A stretch of 43,722 nucleotides of DNA from a virus. This document shows positions 25,066 to 32,615 of the stretch, piece by piece (positions within the stretch are counted from its first letter, which is position 1; each line of letters begins with the position of its first letter). The stretch spans positions 1-43,722 of the IMG/VR virus record IMGVR_UViG_3300024054_000523; one strand, 5' to 3'. A model generated the notes under the pieces. It saw only the letters and a list, made by a program, of their open reading frames with translations, searched no databases and was not told the origin of the DNA. The translations under genes were made by a program, and so were the position numbers.

Positions 25066-25162
25066 CAATAAAAATTAAACACAATATCCCCTAGACGATT
25101 CAACTATCATCCTACACGTCTACAAGCCACCGGACAACCAGCACCACAGCATAGAAGAAACA

Positions 25163-25220
25163 GTCAATGTGACAACTATGCGGCAAACACCAGCCTGCTA
25201 CCGCACAGTTTATGTATTAT
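25163..25220 (+). repeat. Copy B of the upstream element
   Basis: This segment aligns with 24193-24250 without gaps. The core 25177-25203 begins TATGCGG and ends CTACCG. It lies directly ahead of the small membrane protein gene. The CTACCGCACA part recurs at 27811-27820 near the integrase promoter region. Confidence 0.6.
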
Positions 25221-25294
25221 TTTTGTGTTAATATGTGCCACTACCTATTCAAATCCCATTTAATTTAAAGTATAATTTTTTATGGCATAACAGA

Positions 25295-25684
25295 ATGGCC
25301 TCAAAAAATGACCTTGAAATCCAGAGAGTCAAATCTTCCACCGATAAATTCGGTTTTGTCTGCGGGCTATTTGAGCAAGTAGTAAGAACCGTAGGCGGGC
25401 TGGGCGCCCTCTGGATTATTTTCGCAGGACTCAAGCCATTTCTCGCATCAAACCCTGCTACCATTAATGCAATGTCAGCATTAATTGAGAAAATAAACAT
25501 TTCAAACATAACAGGATATTTCTTAGCAGCCGCCGTAGGAACTGGATGGCTCATTGAAAGAAAAGGAAAAAAACGTGCCATTAAGCAAAAAGGCAAATAC
25601 CAGAAGATGGTTGAAGAAAACGATCCTTACCGTTCATCAAGTGGATTAACAAGCATAGGCGAGACTCCAGGAGGTGAATCATGA
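25295..25684 (+). CDS. Small two-TM membrane protein
   Basis: Using the ATG at 25295 (M-A-S-K-N-D-L-E) the protein has 129 residues with two membrane segments: G-G-L-G-A-L-W-I-I-F-A-G-L (about 35-50) and Y-F-L-A-A-A-V-G-T-G-W-L-I (about 78-92). A basic tail follows (R-K-G-K-K-R-A-I-K-Q-K-G-K) and a Ser/Gly-rich end. A longer frame with a GTG at 25235 is possible. Its TGA overlaps the ATG of the next gene by four bases (ATGA), so the two products are probably made in equal amounts and may form a complex. No known family recognised. Confidence 0.6.
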   Translation: MASKNDLEIQRVKSSTDKFGFVCGLFEQVVRTVGGLGALWIIFAGLKPFLASNPATINAMSALIEKINISNITGYFLAAAVGTGWLIERKGKKRAIKQKGKYQKMVEENDPYRSSSGLTSIGETPGGES

Positions 25685-26298
25685 TAAATACTGTATTTTT
25701 TGGAATCAATATCATATTGTTGTTTTATGTTTGGAAATTCATTTTAAGGCCATCAATATTAGATTACTTCAGAGATAGATTATTTGATCTGAGAGAAGAA
25801 GTTAGGGATTTTTATATATTAAAAAATATACCACTAAGCGATAACACTTACAAATCATTAAGGGATTTGCTAAATAATCACTTAAGATTTACTGAAAAAT
25901 TATCATTATCTAATGTTTTTTATTTTTCTGCTAAAATTGATAAAAACATTGAATTAAAAAATTTCATAAAGCATGAAATAGAAAATAAATTTAAAACAGA
26001 TGATGAGCGTCTCTCAATTTTCATAAAAAAAGCTAGGCTAACATCATCTAGAATACTTATTTATTATATGATATTTTCTTCACCGTTGTTAATATTACTG
26101 TTTTCATCTATACTTGTTTATCGCATTCCATTATTTATGGCTGGGAAAATAATATCATCAATCAATGACGAGATAAAACTTATTAGCTCTACACTAAGAG
26201 GGACATCGGAAATAGTAAATAAATACATAACAACAAACGATGACCTTGAAGAGCTATCATACAAGTTATCAAACGGAGATTTTGCCACAGCAGTTTAA
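25681..26298 (+). CDS. Membrane protein, partner of 25295 gene
   Basis: The 205-residue protein has an N-terminal membrane segment (I-N-I-I-L-L-F-Y-V-W-K-F), a charged middle with Asn/Lys/Asp-rich helices, a second hydrophobic segment Y-Y-M-I-F-S-S-P-L-L-I-L-L-F-S-S-I-L-V-Y (about 120-140), and a soluble acidic C-terminus. Its base composition is far more AT-rich than that of the phage modules, so it was probably acquired separately. Coupled to the two-TM protein gene by ATGA and closed by a terminator, the pair looks like an independent two-gene cassette, for example a superinfection-exclusion or toxin/antitoxin-like unit; no motif supports either. Confidence 0.65.
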   Translation: MINTVFFGINIILLFYVWKFILRPSILDYFRDRLFDLREEVRDFYILKNIPLSDNTYKSLRDLLNNHLRFTEKLSLSNVFYFSAKIDKNIELKNFIKHEIENKFKTDDERLSIFIKKARLTSSRILIYYMIFSSPLLILLFSSILVYRIPLFMAGKIISSINDEIKLISSTLRGTSEIVNKYITTNDDLEELSYKLSNGDFATAV

Positions 26299-26316
26299 TT
26301 GCTAATCAACATTCTA

Positions 26317-26350
26317 AAAAGTGGTAGCACGTTAATGTGTTACCACTTTT
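26317..26350. terminator. Bidirectional terminator
   Basis: AAAAGTGGTAGCAC (26317-26330) pairs with GTGTTACCACTTTT (26337-26350) around a GTTAAT loop. The T run continues on the plus strand and an A run precedes the stem, so it can work in both directions. It separates the plus-strand cargo from the minus-strand Mor-like gene, whose stop codon lies in the stem. Confidence 0.85.
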
Positions 26351-26633
26351 TTTTTGCTTCAATATCCCCACCATTAACTATCCTCCTGATCTGCCTGGAC
26401 GACAGGTCGAACCTCACCCCCAACTCAGCCGTATTGTCGCCCCGGAAAAGCGTCCTGATTTTCTTGTCCCGCCTGGCGCGCTCAACCTCGTCCATCGTCG
26501 GCACCGTTATCCGCAAGCCGCCGAGCTCATCGATTAAGAGCATCATCACCACCCGGGCATGATCAACGCCGAGCTCCTCATGCACCCTGGCCTCGAACCG
26601 TGTCAGCAGTTCCCTATTCTCCGCTCTCACCAC
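26340..26633 (-). CDS. Mor/C-family transcription activator
   Basis: The 97-residue protein (GTG start) has a helical N-terminal half (L-L-T-R-F-E-A-R-V-H-E-E-L-G), then G-G-L-R-I-T-V-P-T-M-D-E-V-E-R-A-R-R-D-K-K-I-R-T-L-F, F-R-G-D-N-T-A-E-L, and R-F-D-L-S-S-R-Q-I-R-R-I-V-N. This matches the Mu Mor/C activator layout: a dimerisation part, a strand with a Thr-Val-Pro phrase and a C-terminal HTH. Mu Mor activates middle genes and C activates late genes. Here it could switch on the late operon from 22434 leftward. It overlaps the integrase stop and is coupled to it, with GGAGGGGAGAG as the ribosome-binding site. Confidence 0.7.
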   Translation of the reverse strand: MVRAENRELLTRFEARVHEELGVDHARVVMMLLIDELGGLRITVPTMDEVERARRDKKIRTLFRGDNTAELGVRFDLSSRQIRRIVNGGDIEAKKKW

Positions 26634-27591
26634 CTCTCCCCTCCGTGTAGAGTTTTTCCCAAGGCCGCCAATAGTCGCGCAGGCTGCGGTACTGCTCGTT
26701 GATCCTCCCCCGGCGGGGGAGATAGGTGTCTGTCGTCGCAATATTCCTATGCCCGAGCCGAGCTGCAATGGCCGGCACGGTAAATCCCTTGATAAACAAC
26801 AAGTCTGATCCATGAGTCGCCCTGAAAATGTGAGAGTGATTGCGTGTCTTGCGTATCTCGGCCGTGGCGGCCAATTTTTTCACTAAACGGTCTATGTCGT
26901 TGTTAGAGAGCTGGCGGCCGGAGCAATGGTCACCTCGGCGGTAGGAGACGAACAACGGGTCGTTGCTCTTTGCCCCTTGGGACAGTCGAAGCCCAACCCA
27001 CTGGCGGATGAACTTTGACGGGGCCAGCCATAAATCTACCATTCGGAAATGCCCTTGCTTCCCGATGTCTTCGGTTACCTGGATGTCGATATATTCGCCA
27101 TCGTCGGAGATATTGACCATCTTGAGCCCGCAAAGCTCTCCCACCCGGAGACCAGCGAAGGCCATGATGATCAAAATACAGGTGTCGCGCAGGCCTTTTT
27201 CTGTGTTTAGCGGACAAGCAGAGAAGAACCTGATCACCTCGGCCTTGGTGAAGTATTGCATCATCCTCCGCTTTATCCTTGGCCTCGGGATCTGGGCGGT
27301 AATATCTGCCGGGACATGATTCTCATAAAACAAGAACCGCCAGAAGCCGGACAATGCCCCAAGTTTTGTATGCCGAGTATAGGTGCCGTTATGCTCGTTG
27401 TAGTAGAGGTGTTTCAGCCAAGCCTCGACATCCTCTCTGGTGATATTCCTTGCCTCAGTTGCCCGCCCAGAATCAGAGAGCCACTTAAAAAATGAAGCTA
27501 CCCGCCGCTGATTGTCTGTCACGCTCCGCTGGGACAGCCCGCGCAGCACGATCAAGTGCTGGCCGTATTGCTCCAAAAGCTCTGTCAGCAT
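26614..27591 (-). CDS. Tyrosine recombinase, XerD-like (interior of prophage)
   Basis: The 325-residue protein has the SAM-like core-binding domain (N-Q-R-R-V-A-S-F-F-K-W-L, about 20-100) and a full catalytic domain. The catalytic Arg is in F-A-G-L-R-V-G-E-L, the H-x-x-R motif is S-H-I-F-R-A-T-H-G, the second His is in A-R-L-G-H-R-N-I, and the Tyr is in T-T-D-T-Y-L-P. All four are present. A C-terminal tail (E-Q-Y-R-S-L-R-D-Y-W-R-P-W-E-K-L-Y) follows. The ATG at 27591 is preceded directly by G-runs of seven bases. It lies next to the Mor-like gene and about 400 bases from the iterons. It may serve resolution or another integration path, because a different integrase stands at the host junction. 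Confidence 0.75.
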   Translation of the reverse strand: MLTELLEQYGQHLIVLRGLSQRSVTDNQRRVASFFKWLSDSGRATEARNITREDVEAWLKHLYYNEHNGTYTRHTKLGALSGFWRFLFYENHVPADITAQIPRPRIKRRMMQYFTKAEVIRFFSACPLNTEKGLRDTCILIIMAFAGLRVGELCGLKMVNISDDGEYIDIQVTEDIGKQGHFRMVDLWLAPSKFIRQWVGLRLSQGAKSNDPLFVSYRRGDHCSGRQLSNNDIDRLVKKLAATAEIRKTRNHSHIFRATHGSDLLFIKGFTVPAIAARLGHRNIATTDTYLPRRGRINEQYRSLRDYWRPWEKLYTEGRGGESGE

Positions 27592-27682
27592 CCCCCCCGC
27601 GCCCCCCCTTGGACAAGGTCTGAAAAATCTCCCCAATTTAGAGGAGCCAATCGCATGAGGGGTTGACCCCAATGCCCAAATC

Positions 27683-27717
27683 TTTCGACCGGGGGTGGGG
27701 GTTCGACCCCCTCCATG
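27683..27717 (+). other. tRNA 3'-end-like GTTCGAC stem-loop
   Basis: GGGGG-TTCGA-CCCCC, followed by a CCATGACCGCC-like stretch, resembles a tRNA T-arm and acceptor end. No 5' half is present, so it is not a tRNA gene. It could be an att-like copy left next to the integrase gene, or a chance palindrome. Confidence 0.25.
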
Positions 27718-27812
27718 ACCGCCCAATCCCAACAAATCCCAACACGAACCGCATAATTCATAAAATCCCCCACCAGCTATCCCCCACCAAATGGCAACAC
27801 ACCCAACCAACT

Positions 27813-27839
27813 ACCGCACAATATGAAACAATGTGCGGT
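27813..27839. promoter_or_regulatory. Inverted repeat upstream of the interior integrase
   Basis: ACCGCACA and TGTGCGGT form 8-bp perfect arms separated by 11 bases. The left arm shares CTACCGCACA with the repeat at 25197. Likely a protein binding site in the control region of the integrase/Mor operon. Confidence 0.5.
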
Positions 27840-28005
27840 TAAATGATTTCGCTATTTCGTTAGAAACTTAGTAAAAATTCCTAACAATAAATTAGAAAGA
27901 GCGCACAGGTACATCTCTGCCTTAGTCCGTAAGGGTTTCGCCATTTCTGATAAAATTCATAATAAGACTATAAAAGGTGTATTCTATCCCGCCAATGAGC
28001 ACCCT

Positions 28006-28375
28006 GGGTGCAAGTCAGGTCAATATCCGGCCACCAAGATTAACGTTTTGGCGACCCCCAAGGCATTTTTTGGATTGCACCCGCGCACCCAAATTCATAA
28101 CTATCAGTAAATGCGTTATTATTTTTGGGTGCAAGTCCCAAAACAGCCCAAAGACTTGCACCCAACTTGCACCCAATTGCACCCAACTTGCACCCAGGAT
28201 TGCACCCAAGAATAATAACAGAATAACAATGAGATATATTGATTTGGGTGCAAGGGTGCAAGTCCTGGAAAGGTGCCCCAGAGGTCGGCCAAATTTAGCT
28301 AAAAAAAGGGGCGATCTGCTGTTTTTTGTGCCAATCTGTCCTTCTTGGTAGTTTTTATTAAAAAGACTTGCACCC
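28006..28375. repeat. TTGCACCC iteron cluster, candidate replication origin
   Basis: Eleven perfect TTGCACCC octamers occur in both orientations. Plus orientation: 28075, 28156, 28167, 28177, 28188, 28200, 28368; minus orientation: 28006, 28127, 28246, 28254. The middle five start 10-12 bases apart, one helical turn. An AT-rich stretch (28208-28245) sits between the five and the two inverted copies. The whole set lies directly downstream of the primase-helicase gene, in an otherwise gene-free 797-bp interval (27592-28388). P4-type origins have this form, so this is the likely origin. Confidence 0.75.
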
Positions 28376-28388
28376 ATGCCTTCACCCA

Positions 28389-31300
28389 TCACTTCACCAC
28401 CACATGACGGAACCGGATAAACCGGCTCCCATGCACAGTCCTGGAGTACATCTTGCCGTCATGGCCAGGAATTATCTCCCAGCCACCCTTTGCCAGCAAG
28501 GGCAGGTCGTTCTTCAGCCGCGCCCCGAACGTGCTGGCGTTGGCGTATGGATTCTTCTGGCCGTTATTGCGGCACAGGCGATCAAAGGCGTGAACGATGT
28601 CCCTGCTCGTCGTCTCAAACTCGATTGTACTCTTGGTGTAGAACTCGGTGGTTTCCTTGTCCATGATGCTCTTTGGCACCGTGCGGATCAGCTCGATGCC
28701 GTACTCCGGGTGAGTCCAAATATAGACGTCCTCCTCGTAGTCACGATGGGCCTGCGGAGTTAAGCTCAACTCTCGCATCTTCAGGAGGTACTCGCGGACC
28801 ATGCCATCCAGGAGCTTGACGATATTGTTGCTGCCGATCTCTGTCTCCTTGGCCCGGCTGTTTTGGTACTCGATCCATGCCTTGCGGATCTCTTTCTCCC
28901 CTGTCTCCAGGCCGTAGCGGAAGTCGTCCTCGCCATAGAGCGGCAAGTACGGGATGGCCTTGTTCAGGATCAGCATCATGAGCGACCAGAACTCATTCAT
29001 CCTGTCTTTGGCGTGACCCTTGTACTCTCGCTGCAGGATAGTGATGAAATCGCGGCGCTTGGCCAGGTTGGGGAGGATGTCGCGGTGGATCAGCTTGATG
29101 AATGCCGAAAGGATCAGATCACGCTTCTTGATCAAGGCGCGGGTAACCTCATCCTCAATAAAGTCGTCGCTCTGGAACTCCTTGCCAAACTCGATGTCCA
29201 CCGTGCGATTGATCAGCTCGGCCTTGGTGAACGGCTCGATGGCCGTGATCAACACCAGGGCTCGTGGCGACTCCTCGGTGGTGTCACTTTCGGTGCCGCT
29301 GGTGCGCTTCGACTTTTGGCCCCTGGTGGCAGAGAGGAGTAAAAATTTCATGATCGACTTGGTGACGTCGTCGCTCTCCAAGTTGTCGATCACCAAGAGC
29401 GGGTTCTGGGCCGCCATGCTGTAGGCGGCAGCAGCGCTGGGGTCGTCGAGATGCCCATCTCCGTACAACAGCACGGTGAGGAGCTTTGCCGCGGTCGATT
29501 TCCCGCATCCTGATCCGCCGGAAAACTTCAGGTGGCCCTGGCTCGACACCAGGTCGAGCAGGGCAAAGGTCAACAGCCAGCAGGTAACGAGATAGCGCTG
29601 CTCAACAGGACAGGTCAGGTTGTCCTGGACTAACGTCTTGTAGGCCTCGAGGCCCTCACGGATGTCGGCGTCCGGTTTGTAGGTGAAGGGCATGATCTTC
29701 TTGCTGCTTTGCAGCAAAACATGGTCTTCGTTCAGCCCATTAGGGATCTCGGTGATTCCCCGCGCCGAAACCTTGATGATCATGTTCCCTGGCGAGTTGA
29801 GGTTGAGATAGATGGTGTCGGTGGCCGGGTCGGTATGCACCCACCGTGCTACCTCGATCTTACGGCCGGAGATGTACCCCTCGCTGGCCATGCTTTCCCA
29901 GACGCTGGGGCCAGGGGCGAGATTTGGCAGCAGCATGGTCTGCCGTTTCATCAGGGCGTTGAATGGCCGGTTGTTGCCGACCTCGTAGATGTAGTTCTGG
30001 TAGAGGAGGTATACCTTGTTGGCTGAGTCCCAGAAGAAGCGCCCGTCTCGAGCCAACTCCTTATAGATGATGCCGGCCAAGATGTTCGGCTCGCAGTTCT
30101 TGGGGCTGCCGACACTCTCGATGTAGACTGCCACTTGCCGGCGCAGCTCAATGCCATTCTCAATCTGCTGGGCAATCGCCTTAGCTGAGAAACCAAGGGC
30201 CATCAACTTTTCGGTGTAGATCTGCTGCTGGATCTCGGTGTCGGCCGCGATCATCCGGAATATCTCAAGGTCTCGCAGGTGGTCGAACTTATCCTCCATG
30301 GTGACGAGCCTGCTAGCCCGGCCGATCTCCCAGGTGATGTAGTCAACCGCCTCCTCCTGGAGCCGCTTAATCTCCTTGTGACGGTCGCCGTCGAAGGCCC
30401 GCAGGTAATCATCTGGATCCTTGCAGTCGTCTTGATAGACGATTACCCGGACCGATACCTCCCGCATGATTTCGCGGCAGATCTTGCGCACGTAGCCGAT
30501 ACCCTTGGCCATTGGCTTGCCAGGCTCTTCATCGTTGTCCATCCAGAGGAAGAGGCGCTTGCCCCGGCAATCGGCCTTCAAGGCCTTGATTTGCTCTTCT
30601 GAGATCTGGCCAATCAGGCCAAACACATAGTTGACCTTGGCGTCCTGCACGGAGAGGAGATCATTCTCGCCCTCAACCAGGATCAACTCTTGATAGCGGC
30701 TGATGGCCTCTTGATTGTAGAAGCGCCACGACTTGTGGCGGTTGGCGGCCGGCAGTTGATATGCCAGTTTCTTCTCCGGGTCCTTCATGGTGAAGTGCAT
30801 TGCCCGGCCGCCGGAGAGGTGAGGAAAGATGGCGAGCCCCTTGCCGAAAAAGTCAACCACGTGGGAGCATCCATCCACCTCCCGCTCCTTGGCCAGGCCC
30901 GAAGCCAGGATCTCCTCCTGCTCATACCCCTTGGCGCGCAGATGGTCGAAGAGGTTGCCATCGCTGAATCCGACACGCATGGCCTTCAAAACCTCAATGC
31001 GGTGGCCCCTGGTGTTGATCAAATATTCCCTGCCGCCGTTGACCAGCATGTGGTTGTGGTAGTAGTCGGCGGTCTCCAACATCAACTTATCGTGGCGGCT
31101 CAGGCGCACCGCTGGCTCCTTTTTCCGCTCATCGATCTCGAGGCAGGCTATGGTGGCCGCACGCTTCAGGGCCTCAGCCTTGTTGATACAGTGGAACTGT
31201 TCCAAGAGATCGAACACATCGCCTCGGGCGTCACACTGAAAGCAGTGGAATGCCTGCTCGTCGCGCCGGACAGAAAAACACCCATGGCCCCCGCACATAG

Positions 31301-31403
31301 GGCACGACTCCAGGTGCTTCCCCTTCATAACGAGTCCTGTCTCGGTGGTGATCACCGTCAACAGGTCAAGGGCTGATTTGACGCGCTCGAAGTCGGTAGT
31401 CAT
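28389..31403 (-). CDS. Primase-helicase replication protein (P4 alpha-like)
   Basis: The 1004-residue protein combines three parts. Residues 30-60 form a zinc finger of CHC2 type (C34-x2-C37 and C54-x2-C57). Residues about 235-300 form a Toprim-like domain with L-I-L-V-E-G-E-N-D and L-F-L-W-M-D-N-D. Around 630 is a Walker A site, G-G-S-G-C-G-K-S-T, followed by a Walker B-like L-L-V-I-D-N-L-E, as in a helicase. The C-terminal 250 residues are unassigned and may be the origin-binding domain. It should make primers and unwind DNA at the neighbouring iterons. It is the last gene of the early operon before the iterons. Confidence 0.85.
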   Translation of the reverse strand: MTTDFERVKSALDLLTVITTETGLVMKGKHLESCPMCGGHGCFSVRRDEQAFHCFQCDARGDVFDLLEQFHCINKAEALKRAATIACLEIDERKKEPAVRLSRHDKLMLETADYYHNHMLVNGGREYLINTRGHRIEVLKAMRVGFSDGNLFDHLRAKGYEQEEILASGLAKEREVDGCSHVVDFFGKGLAIFPHLSGGRAMHFTMKDPEKKLAYQLPAANRHKSWRFYNQEAISRYQELILVEGENDLLSVQDAKVNYVFGLIGQISEEQIKALKADCRGKRLFLWMDNDEEPGKPMAKGIGYVRKICREIMREVSVRVIVYQDDCKDPDDYLRAFDGDRHKEIKRLQEEAVDYITWEIGRASRLVTMEDKFDHLRDLEIFRMIAADTEIQQQIYTEKLMALGFSAKAIAQQIENGIELRRQVAVYIESVGSPKNCEPNILAGIIYKELARDGRFFWDSANKVYLLYQNYIYEVGNNRPFNALMKRQTMLLPNLAPGPSVWESMASEGYISGRKIEVARWVHTDPATDTIYLNLNSPGNMIIKVSARGITEIPNGLNEDHVLLQSSKKIMPFTYKPDADIREGLEAYKTLVQDNLTCPVEQRYLVTCWLLTFALLDLVSSQGHLKFSGGSGCGKSTAAKLLTVLLYGDGHLDDPSAAAAYSMAAQNPLLVIDNLESDDVTKSIMKFLLLSATRGQKSKRTSGTESDTTEESPRALVLITAIEPFTKAELINRTVDIEFGKEFQSDDFIEDEVTRALIKKRDLILSAFIKLIHRDILPNLAKRRDFITILQREYKGHAKDRMNEFWSLMMLILNKAIPYLPLYGEDDFRYGLETGEKEIRKAWIEYQNSRAKETEIGSNNIVKLLDGMVREYLLKMRELSLTPQAHRDYEEDVYIWTHPEYGIELIRTVPKSIMDKETTEFYTKSTIEFETTSRDIVHAFDRLCRNNGQKNPYANASTFGARLKNDLPLLAKGGWEIIPGHDGKMYSRTVHGSRFIRFRHVVVK

Positions 31404-31463
31404 GCTGTCATCCTGTCTCCGTCCGTGTGGTCATCGCTCATCTATCTGATACATTAGACATCC

Positions 31464-31485
31464 CCCAGCCCGTTTTCGGGCTGGG
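31464..31485. other. Hairpin between small gene and primase gene
   Basis: CCCAGCCCG and CGGGCTGGG make a perfect 9-bp stem with a TTTT loop in the plus sense (AAAA in the transcript). No U-run follows on the minus strand. It may be an RNA processing site or partial terminator between 31502 and the primase start. Confidence 0.5.
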
Positions 31486-31501
31486 TTTGGTTGATTAATG
31501 G

Positions 31502-31726
31502 TTATCCCAGCGCAAGGTGTGCGCCGTGCTCCTCTTCGTACTCAGCCACCTTGCCAAGCAGGATGAAAAAATGGGCAACGCTTTGCGCTCGTATGGACCT
31601 GGCCAAAAGCACCAGGTGCCGTTCGTGCTTGGTCACTGGCATGGCATCCGCCTTGACCTCCAGTTCAGGATATTGCTGCTGCCGCTGTGGTTTGCGAAAG
31701 GGAATGATTTTGACTTGCGTGCTCAT
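31502..31726 (-). CDS. Small hypothetical protein downstream of antirepressor
   Basis: The 74-residue protein is basic at the N-terminus (Q-V-K-I-I-P-F-R-K-P-Q-R-Q-Q-Q-Y) and helical after that (H-E-R-H-L-V-L-L-A-R-S-I-R-A-Q-S-V-A-H-F). Its ATG overlaps the antirepressor stop by four bases (ATGA), and GGAGGTGAG stands just in front, so it is surely translated. No family recognised. It lies in the early operon ahead of the primase gene. Confidence 0.65.
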   Translation of the reverse strand: MSTQVKIIPFRKPQRQQQYPELEVKADAMPVTKHERHLVLLARSIRAQSVAHFFILLGKVAEYEEEHGAHLALG

Positions 31727-32286
31727 GCCTCACCTCCATTCATGCCAGGAAGGGCCATTTGCGGCGATGGCGGAGGAACGTAAAGTGGTGCCCCCCTCCT
31801 GAAGGTTGCCCCACACCCCTTGAGTATCTTTCTGAGGTATCTGGCCTCGCTTTCGTTTTCCTCCAGAAGGGTCATGGTATGATCAAAAAGCGCCCTGGCC
31901 TGGTCAAGATCGTCGGGGATTTCCAGGGGTGGCAGCTTGCGGTAGCCGCCAGTCTTGCGGATGGTGGGTAGCACTTCGGAGGTTACCCACTTGCGGAAGA
32001 TTCTGGCCTGCTTTTTATTAGAACGGATGATCAGGGTGAAGAGGCCAGACTCGGAAATAATGTTGGTTCCAGGCCCAGGTAACCCTATCGAAACGATAGC
32101 TTTCTCGTCATCGTCAAGATGATCTAAAAGCGTTTGGGTTGGGTTTGAATATCCAAGGATATCGCACACATCCTTGGCGATAAACCACGGATTGCCTTTC
32201 CCGTCGATGATGGCGCGGATAGGGTTATTTTGGTAATGAAAAACGGATTGAGCGACGGTGGGGGGACTGCTGGCGTTGATGCTCAT
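31723..32286 (-). CDS. BRO-N antirepressor
   Basis: The 187-residue protein has a BRO-N domain at about 18-115: V-F-H-Y-Q-N-N-P-I-R-A-I-I-D-G-K-G-N-P-W-F-I-A-K-D-V-C-D-I-L-G-Y and S-E-S-G-L-F-T-L-I-I-R-S-N, ending K-W-V-T-S-E-V-L-P-T-I-R-K-T-G-G-Y. Proteins of this family act as phage antirepressors. The C-terminal part is helical and short. The ATG at 32286 was chosen because AGGAGG precedes it; a longer frame to 32481 is a reading of the RNA leader. The Shine-Dalgarno region overlaps box b of the C4-like RNA unit just upstream, which would silence it in a lysogen. Confidence 0.85.
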   Translation of the reverse strand: MSINASSPPTVAQSVFHYQNNPIRAIIDGKGNPWFIAKDVCDILGYSNPTQTLLDHLDDDEKAIVSIGLPGPGTNIISESGLFTLIIRSNKKQARIFRKWVTSEVLPTIRKTGGYRKLPPLEIPDDLDQARALFDHTMTLLEENESEARYLRKILKGCGATFRRGAPLYVPPPSPQMALPGMNGGEA

Positions 32287-32615
32287 TGGGCACCTCCTAC
32301 TGGAAAGGGTTTTGTAGCCCAATTTCCGTCGCCAAAACGAAAAAAGGGCAGGCTGATGGATTGGCGTACCGGCAGTAGGTCCGGCGAGTCTTGCGACTCT
32401 CCACCAGCCTGCCCAAACAGAGCAAGCCAGACGGCGGGCAAAAAAATACCACCAAACGCATAAACGGTGGTGGTTGCCCACCTACTGAACCGGGACGCCA
32501 ATCCCGTGCATGGTATATCCATGCTGGCGTCACGGTACCCTATGTTCAGCGCTCGTGTCAAGAAGTAAAAAATGGCGGGGACTTTGGTGGGGGGATTGCT
32601 GGTAGGTGTACTCAT
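32283..32615 (-). CDS. Ash-like ORF overlapping RNA unit 1
   Basis: A 110-residue open frame from the ATG at 32615 runs through the whole of unit 1 and stops in the antirepressor start region. Its ribosome-binding site (AGACAGGAGC) is the target of the upstream unit 2 RNA, so it is the position that unit 2 would control. The product (L-L-T-R-A-L-N-I-G-Y-like motif, later L-A-L-F-G-Q-A-G) recalls the Ash-type ORFs that overlap such immunity RNAs in other phages. It may be translated only to open or close the leader, as icd does in P1. Confidence 0.45.
   Translation of the reverse strand: MSTPTSNPPTKVPAIFYFLTRALNIGYRDASMDIPCTGLASRFSRWATTTVYAFGGIFLPAVWLALFGQAGGESQDSPDLLPVRQSISLPFFRFGDGNWATKPFPVGGAQ
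32296..32335 (-). promoter_or_regulatory. Target boxes a and b of RNA unit 1
   Basis: In the mRNA, TTGGCG (32335-32330) follows the unit 1 RNA, and CAGTAGG (32302-32296) overlaps the antirepressor Shine-Dalgarno AGGAGG. They are complementary to CGCCAA and CCTACTG in the unit 1 RNA loop. Confidence 0.7.
32346..32414 (-). ncRNA. C4/CI-like antisense RNA, unit 1
   Basis: A 69-nt RNA closed by GGGCAGGCTG / CAGCCTGCCC with an inner GAGTC-GCAA-GACTC hairpin and followed by six U. Its loop (complement of 32358-32379) pairs with the upstream segment 32481-32504 and with the boxes at 32296-32335. The closing stem and inner stem covary with unit 2 (32672-32745). This is the architecture of the P1/P7 C4 and P4 CI RNAs. 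It would repress the BRO-N antirepressor by translation block and attenuation. Confidence 0.75.
32440..32474 (-). terminator. Terminator ahead of unit 1 RNA
   Basis: ACCACCA and TGGTGGT pair (7 bp) and are followed by seven U in the RNA sense. It stands directly after the complementary segment 32481-32504, where binding of the RNA could favour termination. Confidence 0.75.
32481..32504 (-). promoter_or_regulatory. SeqB-like segment of unit 1
   Basis: In the RNA this segment is nearly perfectly complementary to the loop of the unit 1 RNA (22 bases against 24, with one mismatch and a 2-base bulge). In P4 the same kind of segment lets CI RNA stop transcription early. Confidence 0.7.
32531..32563. 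repeat. 33-bp conserved block, copy 1
   Basis: Identical over 33 bases to 32869-32901, including third codon positions. On the minus strand it contains CTTGACACGAGCGCTGAAC and GGTACC. No -10 hexamer follows at the right distance. Confidence 0.85.

Noticed and set aside
28127-28261. Possible CRISPR array from repeats near 28.1 kb
   Set aside because: Repeats are 8-12 bases, in both orientations, with no constant spacer length. They are iterons.
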